Source of the DNA: Ichthyophis bannanicus
Lineage: Eukaryota > Chordata > Amphibia > Gymnophiona > Ichthyophiidae
NCBI GenBank assembly: GCA_033557465.1
Contig: CM066047.1
Location: 6,696,001 to 6,760,000, forward strand
Direction of reading: 5' to 3'
DNA length: 64,000 nt
Below are positions 21,548 through 32,939 of the stretch, piece after piece. A program made the position numbers and the translations under genes. Position 1 is the first letter of the stretch. Every line of letters begins with the position of its first letter. Below the pieces are notes generated by a model. That model was not told the origin of the DNA, ran no database searches, and worked only from the letters and a program-made list of their open reading frames with translations.

Positions 21548-23325
21548 CCAGATAGCAATAAGGCGACATACAGTCAAAATTGGCCCAAGAACCATCAAAC
21601 CTGGAAAAATTTCTCTTTACCAACAGTGCAGTGCATAGAAGACATTGTGAACGCCCTGAACACAACCACGTCCCCATCAGACCCATGCCCAGTGGAATGG
21701 AGCAAAGGTTCCAAGGAACAACTATCCAAGCACATCCACAAAATCGTAACGGAGTCCCTGCAACAAGGACACATGCCACAGGCACTTAAACAAGCCACGA
21801 TACGACCCATCTTCAAGGGCGCAAGGCTGAGCCCTACGGACCCAAAATCATACTGCCCCATATTCAGCCTACCCTTCATATCAAAGGTTATTGAAAAGGT
21901 AGCACAGAGGCAACTAGAGGACTACATTGACCTGCAAGCCCCGTTAGACCCTCAGCAGCATGGCTTCAAACTACAGCACAACGTAGAAACACTATTCATC
22001 TCTTTTTGACATTCTGTTGAAGGGACTAGACAATATAAAAAAATGAATTTTTGCTAGTAATTCTTAGACATCTCAGCAGCATTCAACACAGTCTCCCACA
22101 CAATGCTAAACCAATTACAGGAGATCAGGCTATGCAACAATACAATATGTTCCACAGCTTATCTAAGCAACAGAACGCAGCAGGTCAAATGCGCCCAGAG
22201 AAAATCACAGTTCCCCATCAACCAAGGAATACCACAAGGATCAGCACTCTCATCCATTCTATTCAACATCTACATCCAACCGATCTGTGGCATCAAACGC
22301 CACATGTTACAATATCACATCTACGCCGACGACATTATGGTGTATGCCCCAATAGACACACTAATTCCGGATATGGCCCCCATGACTCGATGCGTCGATG
22401 ATATGAACTGGCTCACTGAGAACAACCCGAGAGTCAACTTTAACAAAACGGAAGCAATGATCATAACCAGGAATCCCAATTTTAACCCATCTCCAGCTAT
22501 CAGCATCCTCAACCAAACAATACCAATAAAGGATGAGGTGAAATACTTAGTTGTCACCCTGGACAATAATTTAAACCTTCAAATCACATATAAGCAAAAC
22601 CGCTGCAAAGGCATACCAACGAATGAAGCTCATATGGAGACTCAAACTGATCCTCAGCCAGGACCATTTCTGCACTGTATGCCAGGCAGTCATCACCCCA
22701 ATACTGGACTATGGAAACTCCTTATATCAAGGACTGCCTAAGCAGGCCACCCATCCACTCCAGCTAGCACAGAACACTGCAGCCTGCATCATAACCGGCA
22801 CAGCCAAGCATGAGCACATTACACCTATACTTCAGCAACTACACTGGCTACCAATATCTGCACAAGCAAGATACAAAACAGTAAATATATTCAAGATCAT
22901 ACACCTATGCACAGCAGACATCCTCCACACTTTAATAACCAAGGAGACAAGCAACAGACCCAGACGAACCAACAGCAGCAATAAACTTTGCATACCCGCT
23001 GGATACCATAAAACAAAACAAGTGACCTCCAACAGAGCCATAGCCCTCTCAGCACCGGCCCTCTGGAATTCCCTCCCGGATGGACTGCAGGCAATAAGTG
23101 ACCTCAAAGACTTCTGCAAATCCCTTAAAACCTTTTTATTCATGGAATATTATAACCAAACATCCTGAAGACTCCCAACACAAGCCTGAGTGTACGATAA
23201 TCCCAACCACTATAGTCTATATGTACGTACTGTCGCCCCCTGTTTAATGTTGTCCCAACCTGTGTAAACAACCACTTTGATTGAAGGAGAAAGTGGTATA
23301 CAAATCTGGATGAATAAATAAATGA
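21548..23325 (+). mobile_element. L2-clade LINE, reverse transcriptase part and 3' UTR
   Basis: Continuation of 19925-20807. Frames 21509-22009 (QATIRPIFKGA, QHGFKLQHNVETL), 22103-22741 (NQGIPQGSALSSILFNIY, catalytic YADDIMVY) and 22623-23168 (LHWLPISAQARYK, RAIALSAPALWNSLPDGL, LKTFLF) overlap with shifts. The 3' UTR ends with aaccactttgattgaaggagaaagtggtatac and a TAAA-type tail at 23310-23322. Motif order and C-terminal blocks are L2-clade. Confidence 0.85.
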
Positions 23326-23855
23326 CTTTCCCAGTGGGTAAGTGTGTGGGAGATCCGTGCTGTGCTCAGAGTGACACTAGTCACAGATGTTAGCTGATTT
23401 CATTAAGAAAGTCTCTCTTGCACTTTGCCGTTGATCGTTACCTCTATGCATCTAGGCGCGTTAATGCAGACAGCAAGGGGCTTGTTTACTATAGACATGT
23501 CAGTGTGCTAGTTTCAAGGCTCAAATGAGCAGTAGAAGCCCATGCTAACCTTAGGGAGTGTGCGCATCAGTCCCCCGTTAGCAGCTGCTCATGCAGGGCA
23601 GAGCCCCAACTAGTATGCAGGCTCACTTAATGCCACCCACTGAGGGTGAAATGATGGGCACCCATGCTATCCGCCAATTTGTGGTTAGTACACACCCAAA
23701 ACACCCATGCGATATCTCTTAAGAAAACACATTCCAGAGTCAAGAGGAGTAAAAGTTAATGGGTGCCTAAAGGTTGGTCGAAGCCTATTGAGAGGGTGCT
23801 GAAAAGCATTTCCATTTAAGAGATTAGCCAGGGCTTTCTTTAAGAACCATGGGCC
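23326..23855. other. No recognised feature
   Basis: No gene or known repeat seen between the L2 tail and the dispersed repeat. Confidence 0.4.
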
Positions 23856-23859
23856 CAAT

Positions 23860-24260
23860 ATTTAAAGTGAGTAATGTGGTTAGCAGTCTTGCTAACCACA
23901 TTATATTGAGCTTACCAGGATGCTTTCTTTGGCAGTAATGTGGTTAGTGCCACCGCTAGACGCCCCAGTGCCAATCACTTAGCATCAGTGTGTTTCAGGG
24001 GCAGAGAAGGGCCAACATCCAGGGATATTCAACCGCTGCTCGCTTATCCTTCAGTGGCAAAAGTTAGGCAAAGAAAAGGCCGCCCTAACTTTCACTACTG
24101 AAGCTGACTGAGTAGCAGCTGCCCACGAAGCTTCTGGACCATCTGACTGACCCAGAAATGACCCTGGCATTGAGTATTTGGGTCTAAGGTTCAGCATCAA
24201 TGATTAGCTGCTTTAGAAGGGCTACTGGTTGCTGCTGAATGTCAGGCCCCATGTTTTACT
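23860..24260. repeat. Dispersed GATATTCAG-type repeat, copy 2
   Basis: Shared words include ggcccaatatttaaag, ccagggatattcaacc, aaaggccgccctaactttc and gctgctgaatgtcagg. It also contains a local inverted repeat: aatgtggttagca (23874-23886) against tgctaaccacatt (23889-23901). Confidence 0.5.
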
Positions 24261-24367
24261 CCCTTTCTGAATTTTCTGTGTTAACTTTCTAGATGTAGAT
24301 CTAGAGGAAGTGAATTCCAGAGATGGGGAGCCTGGTAACTGTTTTCAAAGAAGGTTAAGGTAAGCCT

Positions 24368-24590
24368 GGAATGGAGGAGTAGCCTAGTGGTTAGAGCACT
24401 GGCTTGGTAACCAAGCAACCAGGGTTCAATTTCCCCCTAGCCCTCCTTGTGGCCTTGGGCAAGTCACTTAACCCTCCATTGCCTCGGAAGAAAGGCCTGG
24501 CAATCTACTTCCGGTGACACTGCCAAGAAAACCCAGGAGCTTCTGGGTCACCAGGAGTCAGGACTGACTCAAAGGCACACATTGCATTGC
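24368..24590 (+). mobile_element. tRNA-derived SINE with perfect 11-bp TSD
   Basis: The 5' part carries Pol III promoter boxes (TAGCCTAGTGGTTAGAGCA as box A region, GGGTTCAAT as box B). A core follows with CCTTGGGCAAGTCACTTAACC, known from MIR/CORE-type SINEs, then a tail with GCCAAGAAAACCCAGGAGC and CACCAGGAGTCAGGACTGAC. The repeat AAGGTAAGCCT stands at 24357-24367 and 24591-24601, which fixes both ends. The tail is the same as in the 5S-derived SINE at 6466-6640. Confidence 0.92.
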
Positions 24591-24639
24591 AAGGTAAGCC
24601 TTCTTTTCTAGACATTACCAAATACATAGCTTGGGAGGA

Positions 24640-24890
24640 AGCATATTTAGAGTATTACATTGTGGTCAGTGGGATATTAATCCCTTCTGCATGCCAACTA
24701 GCCCTGGGGCATTCCAGGGGCAGCAATTTAGGTAGCTGGTTAGCAAAAATATTCAGTCACCAACTGGTTAAACTTAAACCAGCAAAGGTTAGGTGAAATA
24801 AAGGCTGTCCTAACCTTGGCTGGTTTAACTAAGCAGACAGTGACTGAAAATCACAGCTTTTCGCTGAATAGGAAGGTGCCAATGTCTCTC
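24640..24890. repeat. Dispersed GATATTCAG-type repeat, copy 3
   Basis: Shared words: aatattcagtcacc, aaaggctgtcctaacc, ctggttaaacttaaaccagc and gctgaatagg. It lies just downstream of the SINE at 24368-24590, and copy 2 lies just upstream of it. Confidence 0.45.
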
Positions 24891-25179
24891 TTTAGTGACA
24901 TTGTGGAAGGCTGTGACCTGGTGAGCTAGCAGCAAATCCATTCCAGTTGCAAGGTCTAGCTCCACCGGGACGTGTGTCTCTTTTCTTAGACTTTAGGGGG
25001 TAAGAAGGGCAAAGATTCTAGTCGTTCATTTCGGTTTGAAATAGGTCTCTGGATGAGAGATTTCTTTGGTTTGGTAATGGCTTCTTGATGTCACCAACTA
25101 AAATATAAACTCAAACTGTGTAGCAGCTGCACCTCAGAAAATAAACAAAAGATTGCTACCAATTACATATATCCTCATA

Positions 25180-25340
25180 GAAAACGGTTATGCTTAACCC
25201 TCCACTGACTCAGAAGAATCCAAGTTATCAATGTCCCTGCTTAATGTACATTACCAAATTTAAGTTTCATTGTAAACCACTTTGACTGAAATAAGACAGA
25301 ATTTTAAAAAAAAGCCTGTTAAATAAATAAAAATAAATGC
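25180..25340 (+). mobile_element. SINE/LINE 3' end with L2-type tail
   Basis: Starts within a SINE core (taaccctccactgactcag) and runs into gtaaaccactttgactgaaa and a TAAA tail (25318-25337). The same tail follows a full tRNA-SINE head on the minus strand at 57700-57950, so this is likely a 5'-truncated copy of that SINE. Confidence 0.6.
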
Positions 25341-25919
25341 TTATCTTCTAGCCACAATTCTATGTGAAGCAAACTTGCTTACCAAAAATTTAAATTAGTA
25401 GGAAAAAGACCTCTGGACAAACTATTGGCTTATTGCGGCTAGCTTATTATTGTGCCTGATCATTCATGCCCAAAACTGAATCATCAGTCAAAAAGCCTTC
25501 CATGACCAACAAGCAATATCAATCGAGAGCTCTAGAGCAATCACTTATCTTCATGTGTTGCCTCAATTTTCAACTGTCAATTTACAGTGCTTCTAATCAA
25601 GTTAAAATGCCCTAAACTCATTCACCCCAACGCTGACGGCGCTTTGCTATATGCTGCTTCACGGAGTGGTCCAGGGAACCACCTATATCACAGGCTTATT
25701 ACCTCTTACCACTGTTCCCTCTAAGCTGTGCGCGCACACACACCTTGCCGAGCGAGCGCACATACTTTATAACAGAGCGCACAAAAATTACGGTTCTGAT
25801 TCTGATAGAAAACAGACGTCTTAAAATTTAAAAGTTATTGTGTATTTACGGTTTTCACAAGTTCTACAATATTTTCTAGTGCAATCAATGTGGTGTACAT
25901 ACTGTATTCTGACATGTAG

Positions 25920-26090
25920 TCAAATTTTAAAGTATATTTATTTAACATTTCTTCTATACCGCGCTATTAAAATCAGTGCGGTGTACAATGAACAAAACAT
26001 ACTGCAATGCCTACAAGCAACATTGAGTTTACAAAGAACAGGGAGGATAATACATGAGATAACCGGGGAAACTATGTACAGTTACCTTTA
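25920..26090 (-). mobile_element. L2-type LINE 3' end nested in the hAT element
   Basis: On the minus strand: gtacaccgcactgattttaatagcgcggtatagaag and a TAAA-like end near 25930-25940, the shared 3' hairpin-like tail of this LINE group. Confidence 0.6.
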
Positions 26091-26092
26091 TA

Positions 26093-26094
<2 letters not shown>

Positions 26095-26145
<51 letters not shown>
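26095..26145. repeat. (TA)n microsatellite
   Basis: About 24 uninterrupted TA units. It sits at the 5' edge of the L2 fragment inside the hAT element. Confidence 0.97.
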
Positions 26146-26148
<3 letters not shown>

Positions 26149-26284
26149 AACTATATACAATATTCTAACTCAGAGTGTCGTTATGTGGCGCACAAAAATT
26201 TAACCTTCCTTCAAAAGCTGCACAGCTGATATTTTATGCGCACACAGCCTACAGAAAGTTAGAGGGAACATTGCCTCTTACTTA

Positions 26285-27265
26285 TTCTCTTTAAACTATG
26301 TAAGAGTGAAAGGAAACAGGACATCCAGGAAGGAGTTAGGGTAATCGAAAAAGAAGCATATGTATGATCTGTGTGCTGGACGTATAGGATGCACTAGCAA
26401 AATGGGAAAGAGCGAGAGATGTCATGAAGAGAGTTTATACTACAGTGAGTCAGTTGAGTTACACAAAGTTTTAGTAGCATGATTGAGTTTATTATATGTC
26501 CTGAATGAACTAGTTGAGTGGGGGAGTAGCTTCATAATGTGAACTAAGGAAGCCACAGTTTAAGTTCTGCTTCTGCCACTGAAACTCTCGGTGACTAGGA
26601 CGCAAGAGAAATCACTTTACTCTCCTTTCATGAAATCTATTAACTATTTTTTAAACTGTAAATTTCTATGCTGGAAATGGTACAATTGCTAAGTTTGAAC
26701 TTGGTTCACGTCTTGACCTTCTCTACCTGTTTTTTCAAATATTTTAACCATACATTTGGCAGAATATGACTTGGGTCTTGCTGTGCCAAATATTTGCAAA
26801 CTGTTCTGCTCCCTTCCCCTCCATTCAGAATTTAGGGCAGTGGAGTAGGATGTCGCCCTCTAGTGTCCATTTGTAGAAGTAAAGCACAGGACAGAACCCA
26901 GAAACATAAATCCGAGCAGGTCGTGTTCCAGTCCAGAAATTATCCTCAGGGAATGTTATCAGTTTGAAGAGAACTCAAGAATTCCAGGCCTGCATAAGAG
27001 GAGAAGATTTGTTTTCGGACACAGATTTCATCATTCAAAGTGAGGCTCACTACAGAGAAGGTTTAGAGGGGAAAAACGCAAAGTGCATCCAAGTGATAAA
27101 GTTCAGTAAGTAGAAATGGAAGAAGGGAAATAACGTTAAAAAAGTGCTGGTATATTTATCCAAGTCAAATGGCTTGTTTGAGGATATTTCTTCTGGCTAG
27201 AGGCCGCATTTCTCTGAGTTTCTGCAGAATAGGCCAAAGCCGCTGCATTTGAGCACATAACGCAT
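26285..27265. other. No recognised feature
   Basis: No convincing gene or repeat. Sequence is of ordinary composition without long frames. Confidence 0.4.
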
Positions 27266-27269
27266 ACTC

Positions 27270-27600
27270 AGGGGGGCATAATCTAAGGGTTTATGTGGCA
27301 GTCAGACCTGTAGACACTGATCGGCACATTCAGTGTCACTAATCCAGTTAGTAAATTTCTGTTTCTAAATGCCCTGGGGCTATGGAGATATCGCCAGGGC
27401 ACCCAGCAGGGGCGGCATAAACTGCATAAATTAGGACTGATGAAAGGCTATCCTATCCTAACTTTCAGCCATTAACCAGCTTACAAAACTGCAGAATATC
27501 ACCACTGACCAGATTACAAAACAGCAATGTGGTGAAAACGGATATTCAGTGCTGGTGAGCACTGAATATCTAGATTTAAATTAAATCGGTGATAGCCAGC
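27270..27600. repeat. Dispersed GATATTCAG-type repeat, copy 4
   Basis: Contains cggatattcagtgctgg followed by gagcactgaatatcta (an inverted pair at 27540-27572), aaaggctatcctatcctaac, and ttcagccattaacc, words shared with the other copies. Confidence 0.5.
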
Positions 27601-27914
27601 CACAGAAAATTCCCCCCTCGGGATTTAGCATGCCTGGAAGTCTGGGCTAAGTTGATCACGCACACACTACAACGAACGCACACAAATAGAATATTCATGT
27701 GCTGACGAGCACTTGTTTATCATAGGCAACATGTGCTGCTAAATCCGAGGCCACTGGGTCCCAGTAAAATTTAGCAGAGTCACCGGGGGAGATGGCATCA
27801 GGATCTGCAGGATCATTCAGTGGACACGAGGACTGTCTGACGTGCAAGCAGGTTTCAGGAAAGGGCAAAGAACAAGACATTGTTAAAGCGAGAAGGATCC
27901 TTGAAAAGACATAA

Positions 27915-28535
27915 AAATTACAAAAATACTGAAGTCATCCACATTACCAGGAGCACAACATTCACCCCACTGACAACCATAAGCATATTGAACAAATAAC
28001 CTAAACGTGAAATAGAAGGTAAAATACTTAGGGGGTCACACTGGACCAAAACATAAACCTGCAATCACACATTAAAAAAAACAAAAAAAAACAAAAAAAT
28101 ACCCACCAAAAGCTGCATCATAAAAAACTGAAACCCCTACTCAGGACTTCCAAACAGTATGCCAAGCCACAACACCACCACATCTGGACTATTGCAACTC
28201 AATTGAAAACGGCAGGTAAAATCTGGAGAACACCAGTCAAGACCATTTAACCAACATCATGACATCCTTCATGGCTCAGTCCTTTCTGCATTGTTCTTTA
28301 ATACATATCTGCAACCACTATGCAATAATAGATGAGTATAATGTACAGTACAGAATATACACTGATGATATCATGGTCTATGTTCCTTTCAACACAGTTC
28401 ATCCAGAATGTTCAGATATAACATGTCTTAAGGCAATGTCAAATTGGCTCCACAAACAATCTCTCTACATACTACTGGAAATCAGAAACTCTTCATAACC
28501 AGGAACACATCATTCATCCGGCCAAAGACCCTGAA
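27915..28535 (+). mobile_element. L2-clade LINE fragments, rearranged order
   Basis: 27915-28205 encodes a later RT segment (KYLGVTLDQN-like, then the LKPLL block) in broken frames. 28240-28500 encodes an earlier one including the catalytic region, read as YTDDIMVY instead of YADD. The order is reversed relative to an intact LINE, so these are two separate fragments or one rearranged copy. Confidence 0.65.
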
Positions 28536-30430
28536 ATTTTTTTTTTTTTTTTTAACTAACAAGGTTTTTATACTGCCTTTTCATAAAAAAAATCAAAGCA
28601 GTTTACAGAACTACTCAACAATTTTACAAAGAACTCATGGAATAGGTAGGGGTGGCATGCGGGACACGCTCAGAAGCATAACTTATATACATTAACATTT
28701 CTGCATTGATTGATCAGAGAGTTGGGGAGGCAATGTTCAGGCTTGTCGGGTGTTTTGGGGAGTGGGTTGCAGTGTTAAGTCATTGAAGTGTTCTATGAAG
28801 AGCAATGTTTTCAGCTTTTTTCGGAAGTCCTTTAAGTCCGTGGTGGATCTCAGTGCTTCAGGAAGGGAGTTCCAGATGGCAGGTGCTGCTAAGGTTCTTG
28901 TGGTCGTGGAGTTGTTTGCTTTGATGAATACGCTGGGTGTTTGGATGCTGCCACTGTTCCGTTGTCTTCATGGTCTGTTGTTGGGTTGGGTGCTGATTAG
29001 TTCCTGGAGCGTGAGCGCTGAGAGGTTTTGTTTGATTTTGAAGATGGTCAGTACCTTTCTGAATCTAATCCACTAGGTGATTGGGAACCAGTGGAGCTAG
29101 TGTAAGATAGATGTTATATGGTCAGATTTTGTAGAGCCGGCGATGATCCGGGCAGCCGTATTTTGTGCCAGTTGTAATGGCTTGATAGTTTGTTTTGGGG
29201 AGACCTTTGAGGATAGAATTGTAGTAGTCAAGTAATGGAAAAGTGATAGCTTGAAATACTGTGCGGAAGTGGTCCTGGCTGAGGAGAGGTTTGAGTCTGC
29301 AGATAGTAGCCATTTTTGTAATAAGTATTTCTAATGATTTTTTTTTTGATGTGCGCTTTTAGGTTTAGGTTGGTGTCTAGGGCAGTTCCTAGGTACCTCA
29401 CTTTTTACAGGGATGAAAACATTTGCCAAGGCGATTGATTAAGGGGGTATAAAGGAAGTGTTCCTCATGATGATTAAGGCTTCAGTCCTCTTAAAGTTGA
29501 TGTTAAGGTTATTTCATAGCCAGTTCATTTCATGTATGCATGTTGTCATGTTAATATAGTCTGGTAGGTCAAGGTGGATCGGGATGTATACCATTATGTC
29601 ATCTGCAAAAATGGTATACTGGATGTTATACTTGTTGAAGATTCTGCAGATCGGTTGAACATATAGGTTGAAGAGTAGGGCAGACAGTGAGGACCTTTGT
29701 GGGACTCCTTGCTCTTTAATGAATAGGGTTGAGGTGTTTGTTCCTACTTTGACTTGTTGGCAGCGGTCACTGAGGTATGACTGGAACCACTTGAGTTGTG
29801 CCATGGAGCCTGGTGGCTTTGAGTCTCTGTAGAAGGATGTTGTGAGCTACTGTATCCACAGAATACCAGAGAGCTGATGAGGTATTTAATGTTGTGCGAT
29901 AGCGATTGGTTTGCAAGGGAGCTCTAGCTGCTGCAGGAATGGAGGTGTTCCATGTTTCAACAGCCTCTTCTAGATTGGTGGAATCTTGTGGTAGTTTCTG
30001 GAAGGTTGCTTTCAGGAAATGTTCTTTATCAAAACCTTTGAATCTTCTTTCTGCTTGAAGTGTATTCTGTGTTGTTCTTTGAAGTGGGGTATGCAGTCTG
30101 AAATGAATAGCATGATGGTCTAACCAGGGCAACAGTATGACTTGGGGGGGCATTACGTTATCTTCAAGGAGGTTTTTCGGCACAAATATGTGGTCTGGGG
30201 TGATGCCTTGTCAGTGAGAGACCCGTGTGTAGCAGTGCAAATTGCAGAGCTTCCATTGCTTTGAGGAAAGCTGTTGAGTCTTTGTTGGGTACCGAGCTGA
30301 GGTTCAGATCTCCTAATAGTATGACCGGTTTGTGAGCGGAGTTGTTTGCACACACTGTTTCCAGTATGGTGGATAATTCCTCGTCAGTGGCCTTAGGCAC
30401 CTTTCCATTTGCCTTACATACAGGGCCCCC
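28536..30430 (-). mobile_element. L2-clade LINE copy, minus strand
   Basis: From 3' to 5': a run of T (the A tail) at 28537-28554, 3' UTR with aaagcagtttac, RT C-terminal region (LLSQDHFRTVFQA at 29122-29313), catalytic FADDIMVY with GVPQRSSLSALLFNLY (29514-29804), linker (29767-30183) and endonuclease remnant with VILLGDLNLS (30164-30400). Frame shifts separate all parts. It is related to the plus-strand copy at 19925-23325. Confidence 0.8.
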
Positions 30431-30539
30431 ATTTTCTATGGTTAATATATTATTACTTCATAATGACCTAGAAGTCAAAATGTGAGAAAGTATCACACCC
30501 AGATTCTTCATCAGCATCTAAGTTTCCAGTCGTATGTCA

Positions 30540-31100
30540 ACAAAATCAGTGTATCACAAATTAAGGATAATTCAGAAGCTCAAACTGCTACTCAATGATA
30601 GCAATTCTCAAACAGTTCACCAAGCCATGATTATTCCTATACTGGACTACTATAATGCAATATACCAAGGCCTCTGAAACACACCATTTATCAGCTACAA
30701 ATGGTCTAGAACACAGCCGCACGAATAATCTCAGGAACTATGAGAAATAGTCACATAACACCAACCCTAAAGCAGCTGCACTGGTTACCTGTACATACGC
30801 ACTCCAAATTCAAAACACTGCTAATCATCTTTAAAAATCACCCACCAGCTATCCCCAATCATTCTTCAACTACTGATCAGAAAAGACCCAGAAAACAGAC
30901 CTCAAAAAAACCTCCAACAAAATACCCTTCCTACTCATCCCAAATAAAAGTCAAACAAATAACACATAGCAGGGCTTTTTCGTTATATGCATCGTCACTG
31001 TGGAATGCACTCCGAGAACATAAGAGCCATTAAAGACTTGTGGGATTTTAGGAAAACCATAAAACCATTCCTCTTTACTCAACACTAAGGTCCAAACCCA
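30540..31100 (+). mobile_element. L2-clade LINE RT C-terminal fragment
   Basis: The frame around 30560-30700 reads LKLLLNDSNSQTVHQAMIIP then ILDYYNAIYQGL. 30740-31033 gives HITPTLKQLHWLPVHTHSKF and SRAFSLYASSLWNAL. A final KPFLFTQH ends the protein near 31086. No tail is seen. 31101-31358 probably holds L2 sequence of another copy, with weak support. Confidence 0.7.
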
Positions 31101-32552
31101 TGAATCTCTTCTCCTAGACACGCTCGCCAAGTTTGTCATCCACCCCTCTCCTGACCGCTCTGCCATGAACAATGTATTGCCTAGATTCCCTTCCCCTTTT
31201 TTGTTTTGCCCAGGCTGCCTTTCCGTGTCCTGCCCTCCATCCCCAGTAATAGGATACATTTTCTGCTTTGTTCTCTATAGTGAAATAGACTCACGAGAGA
31301 ACCCAATAATGATAAAATACAAGATATATCCCCTCCCAGAAGATAGCCTCCTACCTACTGTCGTGCACCACCCTGGTGGCCAGTGGTCGTAAGGGTAGGT
31401 GGGACACAAAAATTATTTTATTATGAGAGGAGGGACTTTTAAGAACCAGGTGTAACCTGGTCTTGGCAGTTCAGCTCCTAACTAAGAAAAATTGTGAATG
31501 CAAAGTAGAGGGTTAACAAGGCATTTATTTCCCTTTACGCATAAGATTCAGCTGGGTTACAACCTAAAGAAAAAGTCCTTAACTTCAGGAATGAAATCAA
31601 CTCAGGTTAACGAAAAACTGTTATGCTTCACAGTTATAACAATGCTTAGTTAAGCTTTCCAGAGTAAAGCAAATGTTTCAGCACTCTTCTTCCATTTAGC
31701 AAATTAATAACATTCCGAAGATAGCATATCATTCACAGGTTTAACAGTGACTCTGCACTGCCTGAAATACACAAACAGTCCATCTCTTCCTGAGATAAAA
31801 GGCTTGGCTCTAAAAGTTCCACTTGCATCGGCTCAGAATTATCTCTGTCTGTATCAGTGGTTTCACTGGCTATAATTTCTGGCCAGGCCCTAGTCCTGTT
31901 CTTTGGATGTTTAAAGAGTTCCTCTAGTGTTTGCCAATGAGCATGGCCTACCCTTGGGGGTTGGCCACTTGGCTTATGAGAGGTAGCTTTGCTTTCCTTT
32001 CTCACAGGTTTAGCATTACTTTCAAAAGGCTTTTTATAAGGTAAGGTTTTCTTCATAGAAACAGAGTCAGCATACCTTGGTTTCCAGCAGCATATAGAAC
32101 TGGGATTTCCTCCTTCCCGTAGTTCTTCAGGAACACAATCCCTGTGCCAGTCTCCTCTCTGAAAGCTTTTGTTACTTTTCGGTTTAGCCCCAGGTTCCTC
32201 TGGTCCAAGCAGGCTTCTTTCTTTCACTCTGCTTTGCCTCCAAAGGTGATTGTTCCTTTGCCCAGCACTAGTTTCCCAAGTGCTTCTTTCTGCTTGGTCC
32301 TTGCTTGTGGTGCTTCTCTCTCGTAAACCTTCAGCTTTACCTCCAGCTCCACACCTGCAAGCACTGCTCTGTCCTCTCCAGTCTCCAGTCTTCCGTTTAT
32401 AAAGCTCTCCTGTGTTTGAGCTTTCCGGGCTGACTGTCAGGTGCTCTCGATCAGGGCCGGCCCGTCCATTGAGCAAGAATGTTTTTTGCACAGGGCCCCG
32501 CGTTTCGGGGGGCCCCGCGCAAAAAACATCTTGCATCCCAGATTCCCAGCTA

Positions 32553-32559
<7 letters not shown>

Positions 32560-32584
<25 letters not shown>

Positions 32585-32930
32585 CAGAAACCGGCTGGCG
32601 GCAGCGGCAGAATGGAGAATCCCGCGGGGCCCCTCTGTCCTGAAGTCTTCTATGCGGCCTCCGTCGGCTGTCAGAGCTGCGCGAAGAGAGAGAGCTTCTC
32701 CTCTCGCAGCTCTGTTAATCACGCCGCGGGGCTGATGGGAAATCCCATCAGCCCCGCGGCAGGATTAACAGAGCCGCGAGAAAGGGAAACTCTCCCTTTC
32801 GCGCGGCTCTGAAAAGCCCGCGCTGAGGCCGCATAGACGACTGCAGGACAGGGGGGCCCCGCGGGATTCCCCATTCGGCCGCTGCCACGGCGGCAGCAGC
32901 CGCCGGTTGCTTTTTTTGGTTTTTTTTACA
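32560..32930. repeat. Large imperfect palindrome in the hAT left end
   Basis: The arms are about 170-185 bases each, centred near 32740. The core is CCGCGGGGCTGATGGG - aaat - CCCATCAGCCCCGCGG. Further out, gaatcccgcggggcccc on the left faces ggggccccgcgggattc on the right, and accggctggcggcagcgg faces a ccgctgccacggcggcag-type stretch. It should fold into a long GC-rich hairpin. The second hAT copy has a matching region at 48815-49110. Confidence 0.85.
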
Positions 32931-32939
32931 CTTAGCTGG

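Larger units (their letters stand above)
25710..26273. mobile_element. Non-autonomous hAT element with perfect 8-bp TSD
   Basis: Left end CACTGTTCCCTCTAAGC and reverse-complemented right end CAATGTTCCCTCTAACT form terminal inverted repeats. CCTCTTAC is duplicated at 25702-25709 and 26274-26281. An 8-bp TSD with CA-type ends is the hAT signature. Subterminal sequence is rich in gcgcac words on both sides. No transposase is present. An L2 3' end and a TA microsatellite sit inside it. Confidence 0.9.

Noticed and set aside
24370..24450. Possible tRNA gene.
   Set aside because: Boxes A and B are present but no cloverleaf closes, and the sequence continues into a SINE core, tail and TSD.
25840..26229. 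A 129-codon frame with alternating Tyr-Ile residues.
   Set aside because: It is the translation of the TA microsatellite and a LINE 3' UTR.
32412..32812. Plus-strand frames across the hAT left end.
   Set aside because: They lie over a palindrome and an A run, and show no protein-like pattern.
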